Shown here: in pieces, positions 53,742 to 64,000 of the stretch
How the letters are laid out: each line of letters starts with the position of its first letter
Position numbering within the stretch: position 1 is the stretch's first letter
Assembly (NCBI GenBank): GCA_905250115.1
Contig: CAJNOI010000153.1
Coordinates: 91,451 to 155,450 of the forward strand
Reading direction: 5' to 3'
DNA from: Adineta steineri
Lineage: Eukaryota; Rotifera; Eurotatoria; Adinetida; Adinetidae
Length of the DNA stretch: 64,000 bases
Notes under the pieces: model-generated
What the model was told of the DNA's origin: nothing
What the model saw: only the letters and a program-made list of their open reading frames with translations
Database searches by the model: none
Program-made: the position numbers and the translations under genes

Positions 53742-55225
53742 GGCTGATTTTGAATGAAACTGAAAAAAAATCTACGAAAATAAATATGTGTATACCACTA
53801 CATCTTTCGTCAGCTTTAAATGACGAAATAGATGATGCAATCAGTTTTATATGTCGTCACACCTTATTTTTGTGAAGAAATTATTATAGAAGAATGAAAA
53901 AATGATTCTTAGTTAGAAAATTATATACTACCCATGTCGTCATAATCGGGGAAAAATCGACGATTTAATCGCGATGTATCGAGTTTTTTTCACTAGTTCT
54001 TGCATGAGCCTATCAGATCTTTCAGTAATAGCGTATATGATCATACAAGATCATACGAAAAAGAATGGTATATCTCTATGCCTATACCTTCATAAGTATA
54101 TCTATATACTTATACCCTCATAGGTATGTCTTTTTATCGCTATCAGAGCTGCTGTAAACCATTTGTTGATACCTGAATTTTTTTTTATTTCTTTTTTGCT
54201 TTGGTTCTATCACTCTCTTCGAGTGTATGGGATGAGAATAAGACATTTTTAAACAGAGAAGATAAAATAGATGTGATTAATCCAAAATACTAACGAATAA
54301 GACAAGTTCATGAATGCAATGGAAAGTCATTGAATACAGTTAAGATATACATGAACGCGTATATCAAACAAGCAAGGATCGACGTCTGTTTTTTTATTGG
54401 TTAAACCATATTAATCAGTAAAAAACTAATATTAAACTTCTATTCTATAGCATGTGACATCTGTTATGAAATCTGCTGCAGCTTGAGAAAGTATCCAGAA
54501 TTCCTAGCTTCCTTTCTCTTAGTCAGAACATAATAGATTAAGTAAAACGCTAACTTGGTCGCACTTTTATATTATTATAACAAAAATCGTCAATTAATCG
54601 CTAAACTTTTGATGACATGGGTAGTCAAAAGAATTCTTACTAGTTAAGAGTAGCTAAAAATAGATTTATACATTATTACCAACTAATTTCGCCAATTAAA
54701 ATAAAGAACTACCAACATGACTTCTTAATTATATTTACAATGAATAAAAGTCTTTCTGATTTCAGTTCAATCTATTTCATTCTAGATATTTAAAAATTAG
54801 TAAGAAAAGATAATTCGTAAATGGCGTCAGATGAATATCGAATACGTGCAATAAGTAAAGCATGACAGTTTCGCAGGTTACTACCTTTCTAACGATTATC
54901 TGTAACGAAAAATACAATTAGGCAGTTAGTTATAGTCATTCTATAGACTTCATCTTTAAAAACTTCTTGTGTGGATTTATAAGTGATATAACATGTTTTG
55001 AATACAACTAAAGTACAAGAATCAGTATATGTTTCTCTATTCATTTGCCGAGAACTCTCTTTTTCTACCAATATACTACTGCGATGATAATACGCTTTTA
55101 TGAAATACCCTGAGAAGATCGGAAAAAAACAGTATTATCCTCTCTCTGATATCAATGCTAAAAAACACGCTTATTTTCAATATATTTTAATCAATCTCGA
55201 AACATATTCGAAAAAAAGTAGCAGA
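53742..55225. other. Noncoding stretch, mostly one long inverted-repeat element
   Basis: No gene is supported. About half is the element at 53927-54625, listed separately. The rest, up to the 5S gene, shows nothing recognisable. Confidence 0.5.
53927..54625. mobile_element. 699-bp terminal-inverted-repeat element
   Basis: The left end ACTACCCATGTCGTCA matches the right end read on the other strand, ACTACCCATGTCATCA (15 of 16). A related ATCGACGATT/AATCGTCAATT pair lies further in. TA precedes the left end but TC follows the right, so a TA target site of Tc1/mariner type is possible but not shown. No transposase is encoded. Confidence 0.6.
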
Positions 55226-55345
55226 AAGCTTACGACACTCAGTATTCCCAGGCGGTCACCCATCCAAGTACTAACCAAGCCCGACATTGCTTAACTTCAG
55301 TGATCGGACGAGAACTGGTGTATTCAATGTGGTATGGTCGTATGC
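55226..55345 (-). rRNA. 5S rRNA, copy 1 (variant)
   Basis: Read on the minus strand, this 120-nt gene begins GCATACGACCATACCACATT and ends with CGTAAGCTT. It has the metazoan 5S core GTTAAGCAA.GTCGGGC, TAGTACTTGGATGGGTGACC and GCCTGGGAATAC. Compared with copy 2 it has C-to-T changes at positions 60 and 105. Position 60 lies in the internal promoter region (A-box), so this copy may be less active or a pseudogene. A run of seven T follows the 3' end after a short gap, a possible Pol III terminator. Confidence 0.93.
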
Positions 55346-55810
55346 ATATAACACTCTTTCACTTATTTTTTTTGTAGTACCATTTTCATAAAAATGAGGA
55401 AAAATAGTGATTATTACTGATAAAGAAAACAAATTGTAAATATAATGCTAGATTCACATGTCGACTATTCATTACTACTCGAAGAGTCGAATCTATGTAA
55501 ATCAAGAAGATGTCTTATATTTGAAATGTATTGTGCTGACTTGTAATGATAACAAATTCATTATTGTAATCTCTATGACGCATAACAATACAGATATTTA
55601 CTTCCTAACTCCTTCTTTAACTCTTCAAATATTCATTATTGACGATAGTATCGCGACATTTAGAGATTGACTATGAGAGACCGTTTTTAGAATATTCAAT
55701 AAAAAGATTGATTCTTGTATCGATTACATTCGTAAATAAATGGATTGTTTCAGATGCTGCTCATGATTAAATACGACGGTGGTTTCAGAAGCCAGCGTGA
55801 AAAAATAAAA

Positions 55811-55930
55811 AAGCTTACGACACTCGGTATTCCCAGGCGGTCACCCATCCAAGTACTAACCAAGCCCGACGTTGCTTAACTTCAGTGATCGGACGAGAAC
55901 TGGTGTATTCAATGTGGTATGGTCGTATGC
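55811..55930 (-). rRNA. 5S rRNA, copy 2 (consensus-like)
   Basis: The same 120-nt gene with the consensus AAGCAACGTCGGG and AATACCGAGTG. T-runs directly follow the 3' end, suitable for Pol III termination. About 35 bp of 5' flank (GAAAGAGTGTTATAT just before the gene) are shared with copy 1, so the two arose by duplication with flanks. Their start points are 585 bp apart. Confidence 0.96.
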
Positions 55931-55965
55931 ATATAACACTCTTTCACTTATCCTTTTTGTGGTAT

Positions 55966-56029
55966 CTTGAGAGTGTGTGGATATGGTCTGAAGAAGAGAT
56001 AAACAACCATACACACTCATCCTCAAAAC
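55966..56029. repeat. CTTGAG-family palindromic repeat, copy C
   Basis: CTTGAGAGTGTGTGGATATG and its inverted partner CATACACACTCATCCTCAAA enclose a short spacer. It lies just upstream of 5S copy 2. Confidence 0.6.
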
Positions 56030-56203
56030 CTTTTTTTCTTTTAATGTTTAATTAATATTTTTGCTATTCTTTATTTTTGTCCAATCATGCGCGCATAAAT
56101 GTGAACAAAAAAAGAAATAATTGAACTGAAAGTTTGATTATATCTATTTTTCTACTATATAATCTTGATTAATAAATTCAAGTTACACAGAAAATAATCA
56201 TTG

Positions 56204-58740
56204 TTATTGTTGTTGTTGTTTTAAAAATTCTTCAATTGCTTTTGAATCACGTTTTAGAACTTCTGAATGCATATGAATTGTTTCGAGAACTTTTTTAACT
56301 GGTCGTGTAATAATTGGTGTATTCATAGAATCAAAAAATGATTTGATTTCATCTGCAATTTTTTCATCAGCAAAATTAGATAAACCCATCTCAACAAAGC
56401 GAACAAGATAACTACTCTTTTCACCAAAGCGTTCAGCAAGTATTTTCCTGTTTTTCTGTATAAATTTCCAAACTAAATCTCGACCATCACGACTTGATGT
56501 ACAGCCAATAAGACCATAAAATGAATCTTGCATACGAACATTATCACCTTCAAATGTAAATTTTAGCGTATTAACAATAATTTCGGGTTTAAGTGATTGA
56601 CCCATTGCAGAAAGTAATCGAACTTTTTCTTCTGTCATATCTGCTACAGTATATAATTTACGAAGTTCTTCTTGTGTATTTTCATCACCATAACGTGAAA
56701 CAACAGCATACACAGCTTCACGAATATTTGGATCAATCAAATCTCCAGCAATATGACGATCAAAACATTTCTTTGCTTCATTGATAATATCTTGATCACC
56801 AGATTTACCAACAAAGCTTAGAATCATTGCACGTAACATAGCTAAAAGTGAATTTTCATTTGGTTTAGCATCCCAACCAAGTTTTTTCTGTATTTGCATA
56901 TTCAAGTAATGATGATAAATCACCAATATTTGATGCAATTGATTTCCATACAGTAAAATTATCTTCATCTTTATATGATGGTAATAATTTAAGATAATCA
57001 ACAAATGATTGATGGCCAGCATTACATAAAGCAGCAACATCATTTTGTATCATAAGACGATCTTGTGGACTCATGGTTTTATTAGCAATGGGTTGATTAA
57101 GACGTGCTAATGTTTTTGATTCATATTTAACTTGATAAAGACCAATAGAATTAAAATTTAATTTAATTCATTCATCTTCAGCAATATTTTCTAATGTTAT
57201 TGTTATTTCAGGTTTATCCATTAATACTTGATGTGTAATTTTTTTAGGATTCGACTTAGTAAAAATTGTTATTGGAATTTTCCACTGAAGTTTTTCTTCA
57301 TCAACACTACCGTCGGCAATAAAACGTTGTTGTGTAATCTGAAGAACACGTTTTTTATCTTTGTGTTCTTCAGTTACAATTAATAGTGGATAACCCATTT
57401 GAAGTGTCCATGATGACATAACTTCATTAACTGGTTTGCCAGATGCTTTTGCTAAATGTGACCAAAGATTGTCAGTAACTGTATTCTTATAACTATATTC
57501 AGTTAAATAATTATGAAGACCTTGACGAAAAGCATCATCACTAATATAATCATGTAACATACGAATAACTGATGAACCTTTTGCATATGAGATAGCATCA
57601 AAAATTTCATCAATTTCAGCTGGATGACCAATGGGTACTTCAATAGGATGTGATGATTTCAAGGCATCGGGTACAAGAAATCGTGCAAATGTATCAGCAA
57701 CAAATTGTGTCCAAATATCGAATTCTGGATAACATTTATCAACAGCTAAGTATTCAATCCATAGTTACTAAATTTCCAAACCATTGATGTGCAAGTTCAT
57801 GAGCAACAACAATAGCTACACGTTGTCGTGCATTCATTGATGAAAATTTTGGATCAAACAAAAGTGCCATTTCACGATATGTTATTAAACCCCAATTTTC
57901 CATTGCACTCGTAGCAAAATCTGCAATAGCAATTTGATCAGCCTTAGCAATTGGATATTTAATATTAAAATAATCAGCATAAAATGGAAGTATTTTGGCT
58001 GCAATATCTAATGCAAATTGTCCATGTTCTTTCTTTCCAACTGGTGTATAAACTTTCATACTGACACCATTTGAATCATTCGTTTCAAGATAATCATATT
58101 CACCAACAACAAAAGCCACAAGATATGTACTCATGATTGGTGTACGTTCAAATTTTGTTACTTTCCATTCTTTATCATCCGTATATTTATTTTCTGATTT
58201 AATTGGCATATTTGAAATTGCACAAAGATTTTTTGGTGTAATTAACGTGATATCAAATGTAGCCTTAAAATTTGGTTCATCCCAACATGGAAATGCTCGA
58301 CGACAATCAGCAGGTTCAAATTGTGTACTAGCTCCATAACGAACTTCATCACTATCTGGTACTGTATATTTAGTTCGATAAAAACCAAGCATACGATTGT
58401 TTATTTCACCAACGAATTTTAATAGTAATTGATAATCACCTTTTTCAAGTTTCTTATCGAAATTGACTGTAATACGTTCACCTTCTTTATCGTAATCAAT
58501 TTTACCTTGTTGTTCATCATTTGGATTTGATTTAATTTTGGCATGATCAACTTCTATTTCAATAGCATAAAGTATAACTTTATCTGTTGGTTCTTTAATT
58601 TGTATATGTATAGTAACATCACCATTAAATTTAAACGTATCAAGATGCGGCCGAATAATTACATCATAATGTGTTGGTACAATTGTTCGTGGTAAACGTT
58701 CAAATAAGAGTTTAATTTCTTGATTACTTCGACTAGTCAT
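56204..58740 (-). pseudogene. NPEPPS: Puromycin-sensitive aminopeptidase (M1 family), frame broken
   Basis: The minus strand encodes an M1 zinc aminopeptidase close to vertebrate NPEPPS. It starts at MTSRSNQEIK, with QFEPADCRRAFPCWDEP, SAMENWGLITYRE and HELAHQWFGNLVTM, then EYLAVDKCYPEFDIW, FDAISYAKGSSVIRMLHDY, and the helical C-domain to KRDSKAIEEFLKQQQQ. The coding part has no introns, unlike its neighbours. There are three breaks. About 44 nt are missing at 57760-57763, removing WWTHLWLNEGFAS and so the third zinc ligand, and shifting the frame. An in-frame TGA lies at 57170-57168, where the family has Trp. A second deletion of about 45-50 nt with frameshift is near 56885-56900. The exopeptidase motif reads SAMEN, not GAMEN. 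It cannot make a working enzyme as it stands. A recent pseudogene or an assembly fault would explain this. Confidence 0.85.
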
Positions 58741-61273
58741 TCTTAATCTCTTGGTAAGTTATGATGTATAGTGCACAATAGTTACTTTGCTTTTACACAT
58801 GCCACTTTTCATTTCATGCTTTCCATGTGACATATGCAGTGGCAAAACATATATGGTGCTTCACCCATAACTGAATAAAGTTGCTTAAAAAAACTTGGCA
58901 AGAGTGAAATAATTTCCTCCAATCAAATACACATTGTGATGACGAAGGTGTACAAATTTATGATAATATTAGACTGCCAGAGCAACACTTTATTTTCTTT
59001 CAACGAAAAAGAATAAAAAAAATATTGTAATGTGATTCAAAAATATGCATTATGATTTGCGTAATATCTTAGTTTTACATATATTCATTGTAATATCTTG
59101 AGTGTGTAGATGTGAGTTGTACAGACAACCCACATCCATCACGCCTTAGTTCAACGAAATAATGCTTTGAAATTTGTCATGGCAACAAATGAAATGAGTT
59201 GAATGCTTGATTTATTAAATAATTATGTTTTTCTTGTCATTTTAAAAGCAATTTAAATATATTATCCTGACACTAAAAACAAACTATTTTATAGGTGAAA
59301 GTTGAATATATTGAAATGAGCATCCTAACATTCTTTTCAACGAACAAAAATTATAAACTAAACCAAAGTTTGAAAGTGGATCGCTTCGAATTTTGAGAGT
59401 TCCACAGAAGTCAACAGATAAAAAATATCATTTAAGGGTCTAAGAGATACCACACCATTCGGCTAGAGAAAGCATTCCAAAATATCTATACGCCTTTTCG
59501 AAATGATATAATAAATCATTTGCTGAAAGTCACCGCTACAGCAAAATATTCAAGTACATCTGGCACCTCTATGTTCTCACTTGTGAGAAAGAAACTGTAC
59601 GCCAGAAATTTATTCCCTAAACTAATACGAATCTGTCATATACTTGTCGATGAGACAAAGATTAATTTGAAGTGAAAAATAAACACATCATGTAATAAAA
59701 TCACACATCGACCACGTTTTTGTTTTTCAAAATATATGTAATATAACAAAAATATTTTACTTCAACTTTTTTTTTGCTTCTTTAACCGGAAACTTTGTAT
59801 TTCCTTGAAAAAGTGAGACCCGCGATGTTCATTGAAACGGTTTGCTTCTGCTTTTTTCTAGAAGATTAAAAACGTTTATGTGACGTTCTTCATTGATAGT
59901 ACAAAAAAAGGTGATATCTGCCAGAACTCTGTCTAGAGCTAAACTGAATAAAGAAAGAGAACTCATTATTTTTATTTCTATATGACGTGTTTGTTGCAAA
60001 TGTTCAGAAAAAAGATTTCAGAATTAATAAATCGTGTAGGGGAATAGAATTGTTGTTTGGCTGAGCAGTTTTCTGTTTCCCAACATCATATCTGTTAATA
60101 CTTTTATTATTTTACCTATTTTCTATTTGGTAAAAAAAAACAGAGAAAGAATTATTATTTCAAAAAATCAATAAATTCAACGTTTTGCTTTTGTTTTTTT
60201 CTCAGTTTGATATAACTAGTCTTGAGGATATGTTGACGAGTTAAACATGAAGATTAATTATTAACTATTCTTGTTTTCTTATATAATGTATTCTATTTAG
60301 ATATTAAACTGAATTAATCAACAACAAAACAAAAAGAATCGAATGAGAATCTGTTTCATTCTCAATCAAAGAAACAATATCAAGACACCATAAATCTCAC
60401 TTTTATTATCATTTATCGTTCTTATGAAATAATTATCGAGTTAAATAGAAGCAACTTCTAATAATATAAACAGTGGATAGCATAAATTTTTAATCCTCCG
60501 AAATGAATCTTATATGTTAAAACATTTTATCACATTGATTTTATTCCCAAAGGAAATGTTACATTTCCTATAAAAAAACGCTGATTTTCAGTGTTTGACT
60601 AAGTAGCACTAATTACATTAAATGTTGTTTTAAGTAGTGTGGGTGTGTCTCCATCCTACGTAGCAGAGTTTGATATTTATAAGGAATAATAACTCACACA
60701 TGACGATATATTTTTTTCAAAATAATTCTTGAAAAAAGAGGTGAGTTACCTATTTTATTTTATTAATGTATCATTCTTTATTGCTTGCAAATATTTCACA
60801 TTAAAATGATTATTTGAGAGAGAACATGGCTTACCTAATAATATGGTAAATAAATATTCTACTGTTTTCACAATTATACAGTCAGAATTCATAATGAGAA
60901 AATAAATCTACATTTTATTTCCTTATTCTTTTCTTTTGTACTCGGCTAGATTAGATATCGAGAAATGTTAGATATTATTCGACATATAGATTTCAAAATT
61001 GATCATATGACGATTAACAATGAATGAAAATGATTTTATATAAAAAGAAGCATGTTCGAATAGACAATTTTGATTTTTCGCAATTACATTACTATTCACT
61101 GAAAATCTGGAAGCGATAAGAGTTTTTTGCAGATTTTAGATTAGAAAAGAGTTGACCAACTTTGGATAATATATTAATTATGAATAGCAATAAAGTAACA
61201 GTTACCCCTGTAATTTATTAAAAGAAACAAACACAACAGTAAATAATCTTCTCTTTTTTTTCAAACATTTCAG
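58741..61273. other. Noncoding stretch
   Basis: No gene is supported. A CTTGAG-family hairpin is at 59095-59148, and a related GTGTGGGTGTG fragment is near 60638. The rest is AT-rich without recognisable features. Confidence 0.5.
59095..59148. repeat. CTTGAG-family hairpin, copy D
   Basis: ATCTTGAGTGTGTAGATGTG leads into an arm that pairs with ACAACCCACATCCATCAC across a four-base loop. It looks like a shortened member of the same palindromic family. Confidence 0.5.
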
Positions 61274-61526
61274 TCTGATGCAGTTAATTCAAATACAGCA
61301 CAATCAAATCTATTGCATGGAGATTATCAATTGTAATAGATACTAAAACGAATGTATTTATCTAGATGACGATATTTTCTATTATTTTAATTATTACCAT
61401 CTCAATTAGTAGATTTTTTTGGACAAAAAAACAATGAAAATACATCAACAACAGAAGGATCAACAATTGAAATAAGAACAACAAAACTAACAACGTCAGA
61501 GACTATAAAAACAGCAACAACAACAG
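61274..61526 (+). CDS. Possible Thr-rich exons
   Basis: After TTTCAG at 61273 there is an open piece (SDAVNSNTAQSNLLHGDYQ). After AATTAG at 61409 a second, strongly Thr-rich piece runs to a GGTATAG donor at 61527 (ENTSTTEGSTIEIRTTKLTT and on). Thr-rich linkers of this kind are common in bdelloid secreted proteins with FG-GAP repeats, which fits the FG-GAP remnant at 63310. The two pieces do not join in one frame by the splice sites I chose, so the gene model is uncertain or the gene is decayed. Confidence 0.35.
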
Positions 61527-62057
61527 GTATAGTTTGGCCAGAAGAAAATAATCTGTTCTTCAGAACAAGTAAGGCGTCGGTCTCTTGAACCTTGCCCGAG
61601 TCAGTCCTGAGAGAAACAATAGATATACTGTAAAAACGATAACCTTAGACCACTGAACACATGATATAGTGAGATTAAGCAAATGAAGAAAGTTATTATT
61701 GGGACACGACTTGGATCGTATTAATAAGCTTTGTTTTCACTGAACAAATATTATTCGGTAGTCTTCATAAAGTCAACGGCCTTATTACTGTAGCAAACTT
61801 TTTGATAGGTTTGTTAAATGAAAATATGTGAAAAACGTAAACATCCTCCTTTTAAGTTATCCATAAAAAACGGTAGCGGAATTTTCTTCTAGGATTTGAA
61901 AACTAAACAAAATTCTTGCGGTAAATTATTTGTTATCCAGACACGGCAGTGAGATAATTCTATTTTATAATCACTGAAAGAGATTAGAAAGCATGACTGT
62001 AATTTTATTTTAGTTCAGTATAACAGACCAATCGTTTATTTCTTCAAAATAAAACAT
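61527..62057. other. Noncoding stretch before the minisatellite
   Basis: No supported coding sequence, repeat or RNA gene is visible. Confidence 0.45.
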
Positions 62058-62650
62058 CAAGGTCCCTAACACAGCCATGATTTCACCAAACACCAAGATC
62101 CCACATCCCATGTATAGTTTCACCCACGATTAGGATCCTTAATACTATCCATGACTTCACCCAGCACCAAGATCCCTAGCAACACTCATAATTTCACCTA
62201 ACATCACGATCCCTAATCCCACCCGTGATTTCACCCAACATCATGATCCCTCTCCACACTCATAATTTCACCCAACACCAAGATCGCTAATCCAACGTAT
62301 AGTTTCACCCACCATTAGGATCCTTAATACTATTCATGATGTCACGCAACACCAAGATCCCTAATCCCACCCGTGATTTCACCCAACACCAAGGTTCGTA
62401 ATCGCAGCCATGATTTCATGGAACACCAATATCTCTAATGCCACGTATAAGTCCACCCAACACGAAGGTTCCTAACCCGAGCCATAGTTTCACGCAATAT
62501 TAAAGTCCCGAACCCCGTCCATGATTTCACGCAGCAACGAGACCTATTACCCTGCCCATAACACCAGCTAACATCAAGGGCGGTAACCCTACCGATAATT
62601 TCACCCAACGTCAAAGTCTAATCCCTACCAGTAATTCAGCTAGATGATGA
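62058..62650. repeat. 37-bp minisatellite, about 16 units
   Basis: Degenerate tandem units of about 37 bp, of the form AAGATCCCTAATCCCACCC followed by GTGATTTCACCCAACACC. Units 2-3 and 7-8 resemble each other more than their neighbours (both contain TATAGTTTCACCCAC and AGGATCCTTAATACTAT), so there is a higher-order period of five units (about 185 bp). Divergence grows toward the right end. Its GC content is higher than the surroundings. Confidence 0.85.
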
Positions 62651-62660
62651 CCATACCTTT

Positions 62661-62770
62661 ATCTTGAGGATTTAGGTGTAGGTGTAGAGTGCGGGTGTGA
62701 GACATGAATATAATACCTACAGCCATAATCAACCACTTACGCTCAACTACACCCATCCACACCCGAAAAC
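62661..62770. repeat. CTTGAG-family palindromic repeat, copy E
   Basis: It begins ATCTTGAGGATTTAGGTGTA and ends in ACACCCATCCACACCCGAAA, an imperfect inverted match. It directly follows the minisatellite. Confidence 0.55.
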
Positions 62771-63309
62771 ATACCAATGAATAAGTTCGAATGAAAATCA
62801 AACAAATAGTTTGTCACTTATCGAATCATATTTTCTAAGATTGAATACTGAAGAATATATATTTGTGCATAGATAAAAGTCGAGATAGAGAAATACGAGA
62901 TTGTCTTCAGATACAGTTAGCAGTGATTTATTTTCATTTTGTCTTTCAACAAAAACTTCTGCTATCAAATGGATAATTTTTGATTTTCGATATATTTATC
63001 TCTAACGTTTTTGTCTCATAAACAACTGGATTGAGTCAGAAACTATTGAATTAATTTTCATTGATACATATCTATTCAAATAAATGCAATTGAAAATATA
63101 AACACTTGAGCGTTGATTTCTAAGGATTCATCACTACTCCTATGTAATAATTCATAACACTGAGAAACAGATGTTTTTGATTCATTTTTCTTTATATAAA
63201 TCTCGTTCACAAATGTGTGTTTATACATTCTTTCTTTTTTTTTGTCATTAGAACCTTCTTGCTCATTACAATTTCAAAAGACATCAATCGACAAAAATAT
63301 TTTACTTTT

Positions 63310-63560
63310 CCCACAAAGTCTCACACTATTGCTGATTTTGACGGTCATAATCAGCTAGATCTTGCTGTTGTTTAGCTTGACTAAAAACAATATAAATGTC
63401 TTACTTGGACATGATAATGTCTTTGGAAAATCACATTTGTATATGTGGGAAAACGCTCGTTGGTGGTTTCAACAATGATAATCAAATCGATCTTGTCATT
63501 ATTAACAAGATCAATGGCAATAGATTAATTCCACTCGGCAATGAGGATGGGTGTGAGTGT
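63310..63560 (+). pseudogene. Broken FG-GAP (VCBS-like) repeat gene
   Basis: Three frames in turn carry one continuous FG-GAP pattern. First comes TIADFDGHNQLDLAVV, then (frame +1) NNINVLLGHDNVFGKSH, then GGFNNDNQIDLVIINK and PLGNEDG. FG-GAP/VCBS repeats have the form DFNNDGxLDLVV followed by VLLGNGDGTF, and form extracellular beta-propeller blades. Stops and frame changes between the pieces mean the gene is decayed. The pattern is cut off right after LGNEDG by a CTTGAG-family repeat at 63543. Confidence 0.65.
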
Positions 63561-63594
63561 GTACTAAGAGAAGAGACACCCACACCCACACCCT
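63543..63594. repeat. CTTGAG-family palindromic repeat, copy F
   Basis: GAGGATGGGTGTGAGTGTGT and the inverted ACACCCACACCCACACCCTC are separated by about 16 bp. A CT-rich run and four or five CAATT repeats follow (about 63595-63645). Confidence 0.6.
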
Positions 63595-63929
63595 CTCTTT
63601 CTCTCTCTCTATAATTAACGCAATTCAATTCAATTCAATTCAATTTTCCCTTTTATTTCGATTGATTTCTAAGCAAAGTGTTTTTTTTTTGTATTGCTTT
63701 AGCTTTGCTCAAGCATTATTTTCCCCTCATATCTATTGAAGATATGTTTTATTTTGATATCATCAGTTTTTGTTAGATATTCTAGATTATTGGTTTTGAT
63801 AAGGTATTGATCCAATCTCATACGTGCACAACATACTCATTATGAGCCGAAATCAAATAGGAGTTTGTGATGTGATAGATTTTGTTTAACTTAGATAAAA
63901 TAACGTTTGATTTTAATAAACTATTTTAG

Positions 63930-64000
63930 TCTGAATCTAAATCAGTTACGTCGAATTCTCAAGAAACACCAACTGATCGATCAGCATTATTGTATGTGTT
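63930..64000 (+). CDS. Possible Ser/Thr-rich exon at right edge
   Basis: After ATTTTAG at 63929 an open frame (SESKSVTSNSQETPTDRSALLYV) runs off the window. Its start resembles the exon-like piece at 61274, so it may belong to the same type of secreted Thr/Ser-rich gene. Weak. Confidence 0.25.

Noticed and set aside
56593-56784. Plus-strand open frame
   Set aside because: Shadow of the aminopeptidase C-terminal domain on the other strand.
56204-58740. Processed retrocopy as the origin of the aminopeptidase
   Set aside because: Lack of introns fits, but no poly-A tract or target-site duplication is evident, so origin is left open.
62058-62650. Minisatellite as a coding repeat protein
   Set aside because: The 37-bp unit is not a multiple of three and all frames have stops.

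Overview
The window looks like AT-rich animal nuclear DNA, most likely from a bdelloid rotifer. The genes carry many very short GT-AG introns (about 50-70 nt), the 5S rRNA genes are of metazoan type, and there are remnants of FG-GAP repeat genes and TGTGGG-like motifs as reported for bdelloids. The assignment to bdelloids is inference from style and gene content; no taxonomic search was possible. The sequence has one 100-N scaffold gap (9051-9150).

Layout. 1-1320: an unresolved membrane-protein fragment, a GC-richer patch and a decayed CUT-domain (CUX-type) gene. 5232-6098: exons of an unrecognised multi-pass membrane protein. 7555-8997: the N-terminal part of CFAP57, cut off at the gap. 9458-12793: an LCOR/LCORL/E93-type pipsqueak-HTH transcription factor. 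13292-15061: the kinase STK16. 15300-18385 (minus): an F-box/LRR-like protein. 18.4-23.2 kb: noncoding. 23239-24930: a single-exon, GPCR-like seven-helix protein. 26916-32601 (minus): CEP104. 32858-51864 (plus): a complete DNA-PKcs gene (PRKDC) with PI3K-like kinase and FATC domains. 52145-53741 (minus): a stand-alone prolyl-tRNA synthetase with broken frames. 55226-55930 (minus): two 5S rRNA genes. 56204-58740 (minus): a puromycin-sensitive aminopeptidase with broken frames. 61-64 kb: a 37-bp minisatellite and remnants of an FG-GAP gene.

The most coherent unexpected signal is a set of six short hAT-like MITEs, all inside introns of STK16, the F-box gene and PRKDC. Each has imperfect terminal inverted repeats starting TAG or CAG, and each is flanked by an 8-bp target-site duplication (three perfect, three with one or two mismatches). 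Most are filled with copies of a short motif specific to that element (for example GGGACC, CGACTC, GGTTCC, GAACCCGA). One is nested inside a second, older palindromic repeat family (CTTGAGGATGTGGGTG-like), of which about six dispersed copies occur here. PRKDC also holds a 608-bp fold-back element with TAA on both sides.

The genes do not form a pathway as a block. CEP104 and CFAP57 are ciliary. CEP104 and PRKDC are divergent with 256 bp between their start codons. PRKDC is notable biologically because bdelloids are known for repairing massive double-strand breakage after desiccation, and DNA-PKcs is the central kinase of non-homologous end joining.
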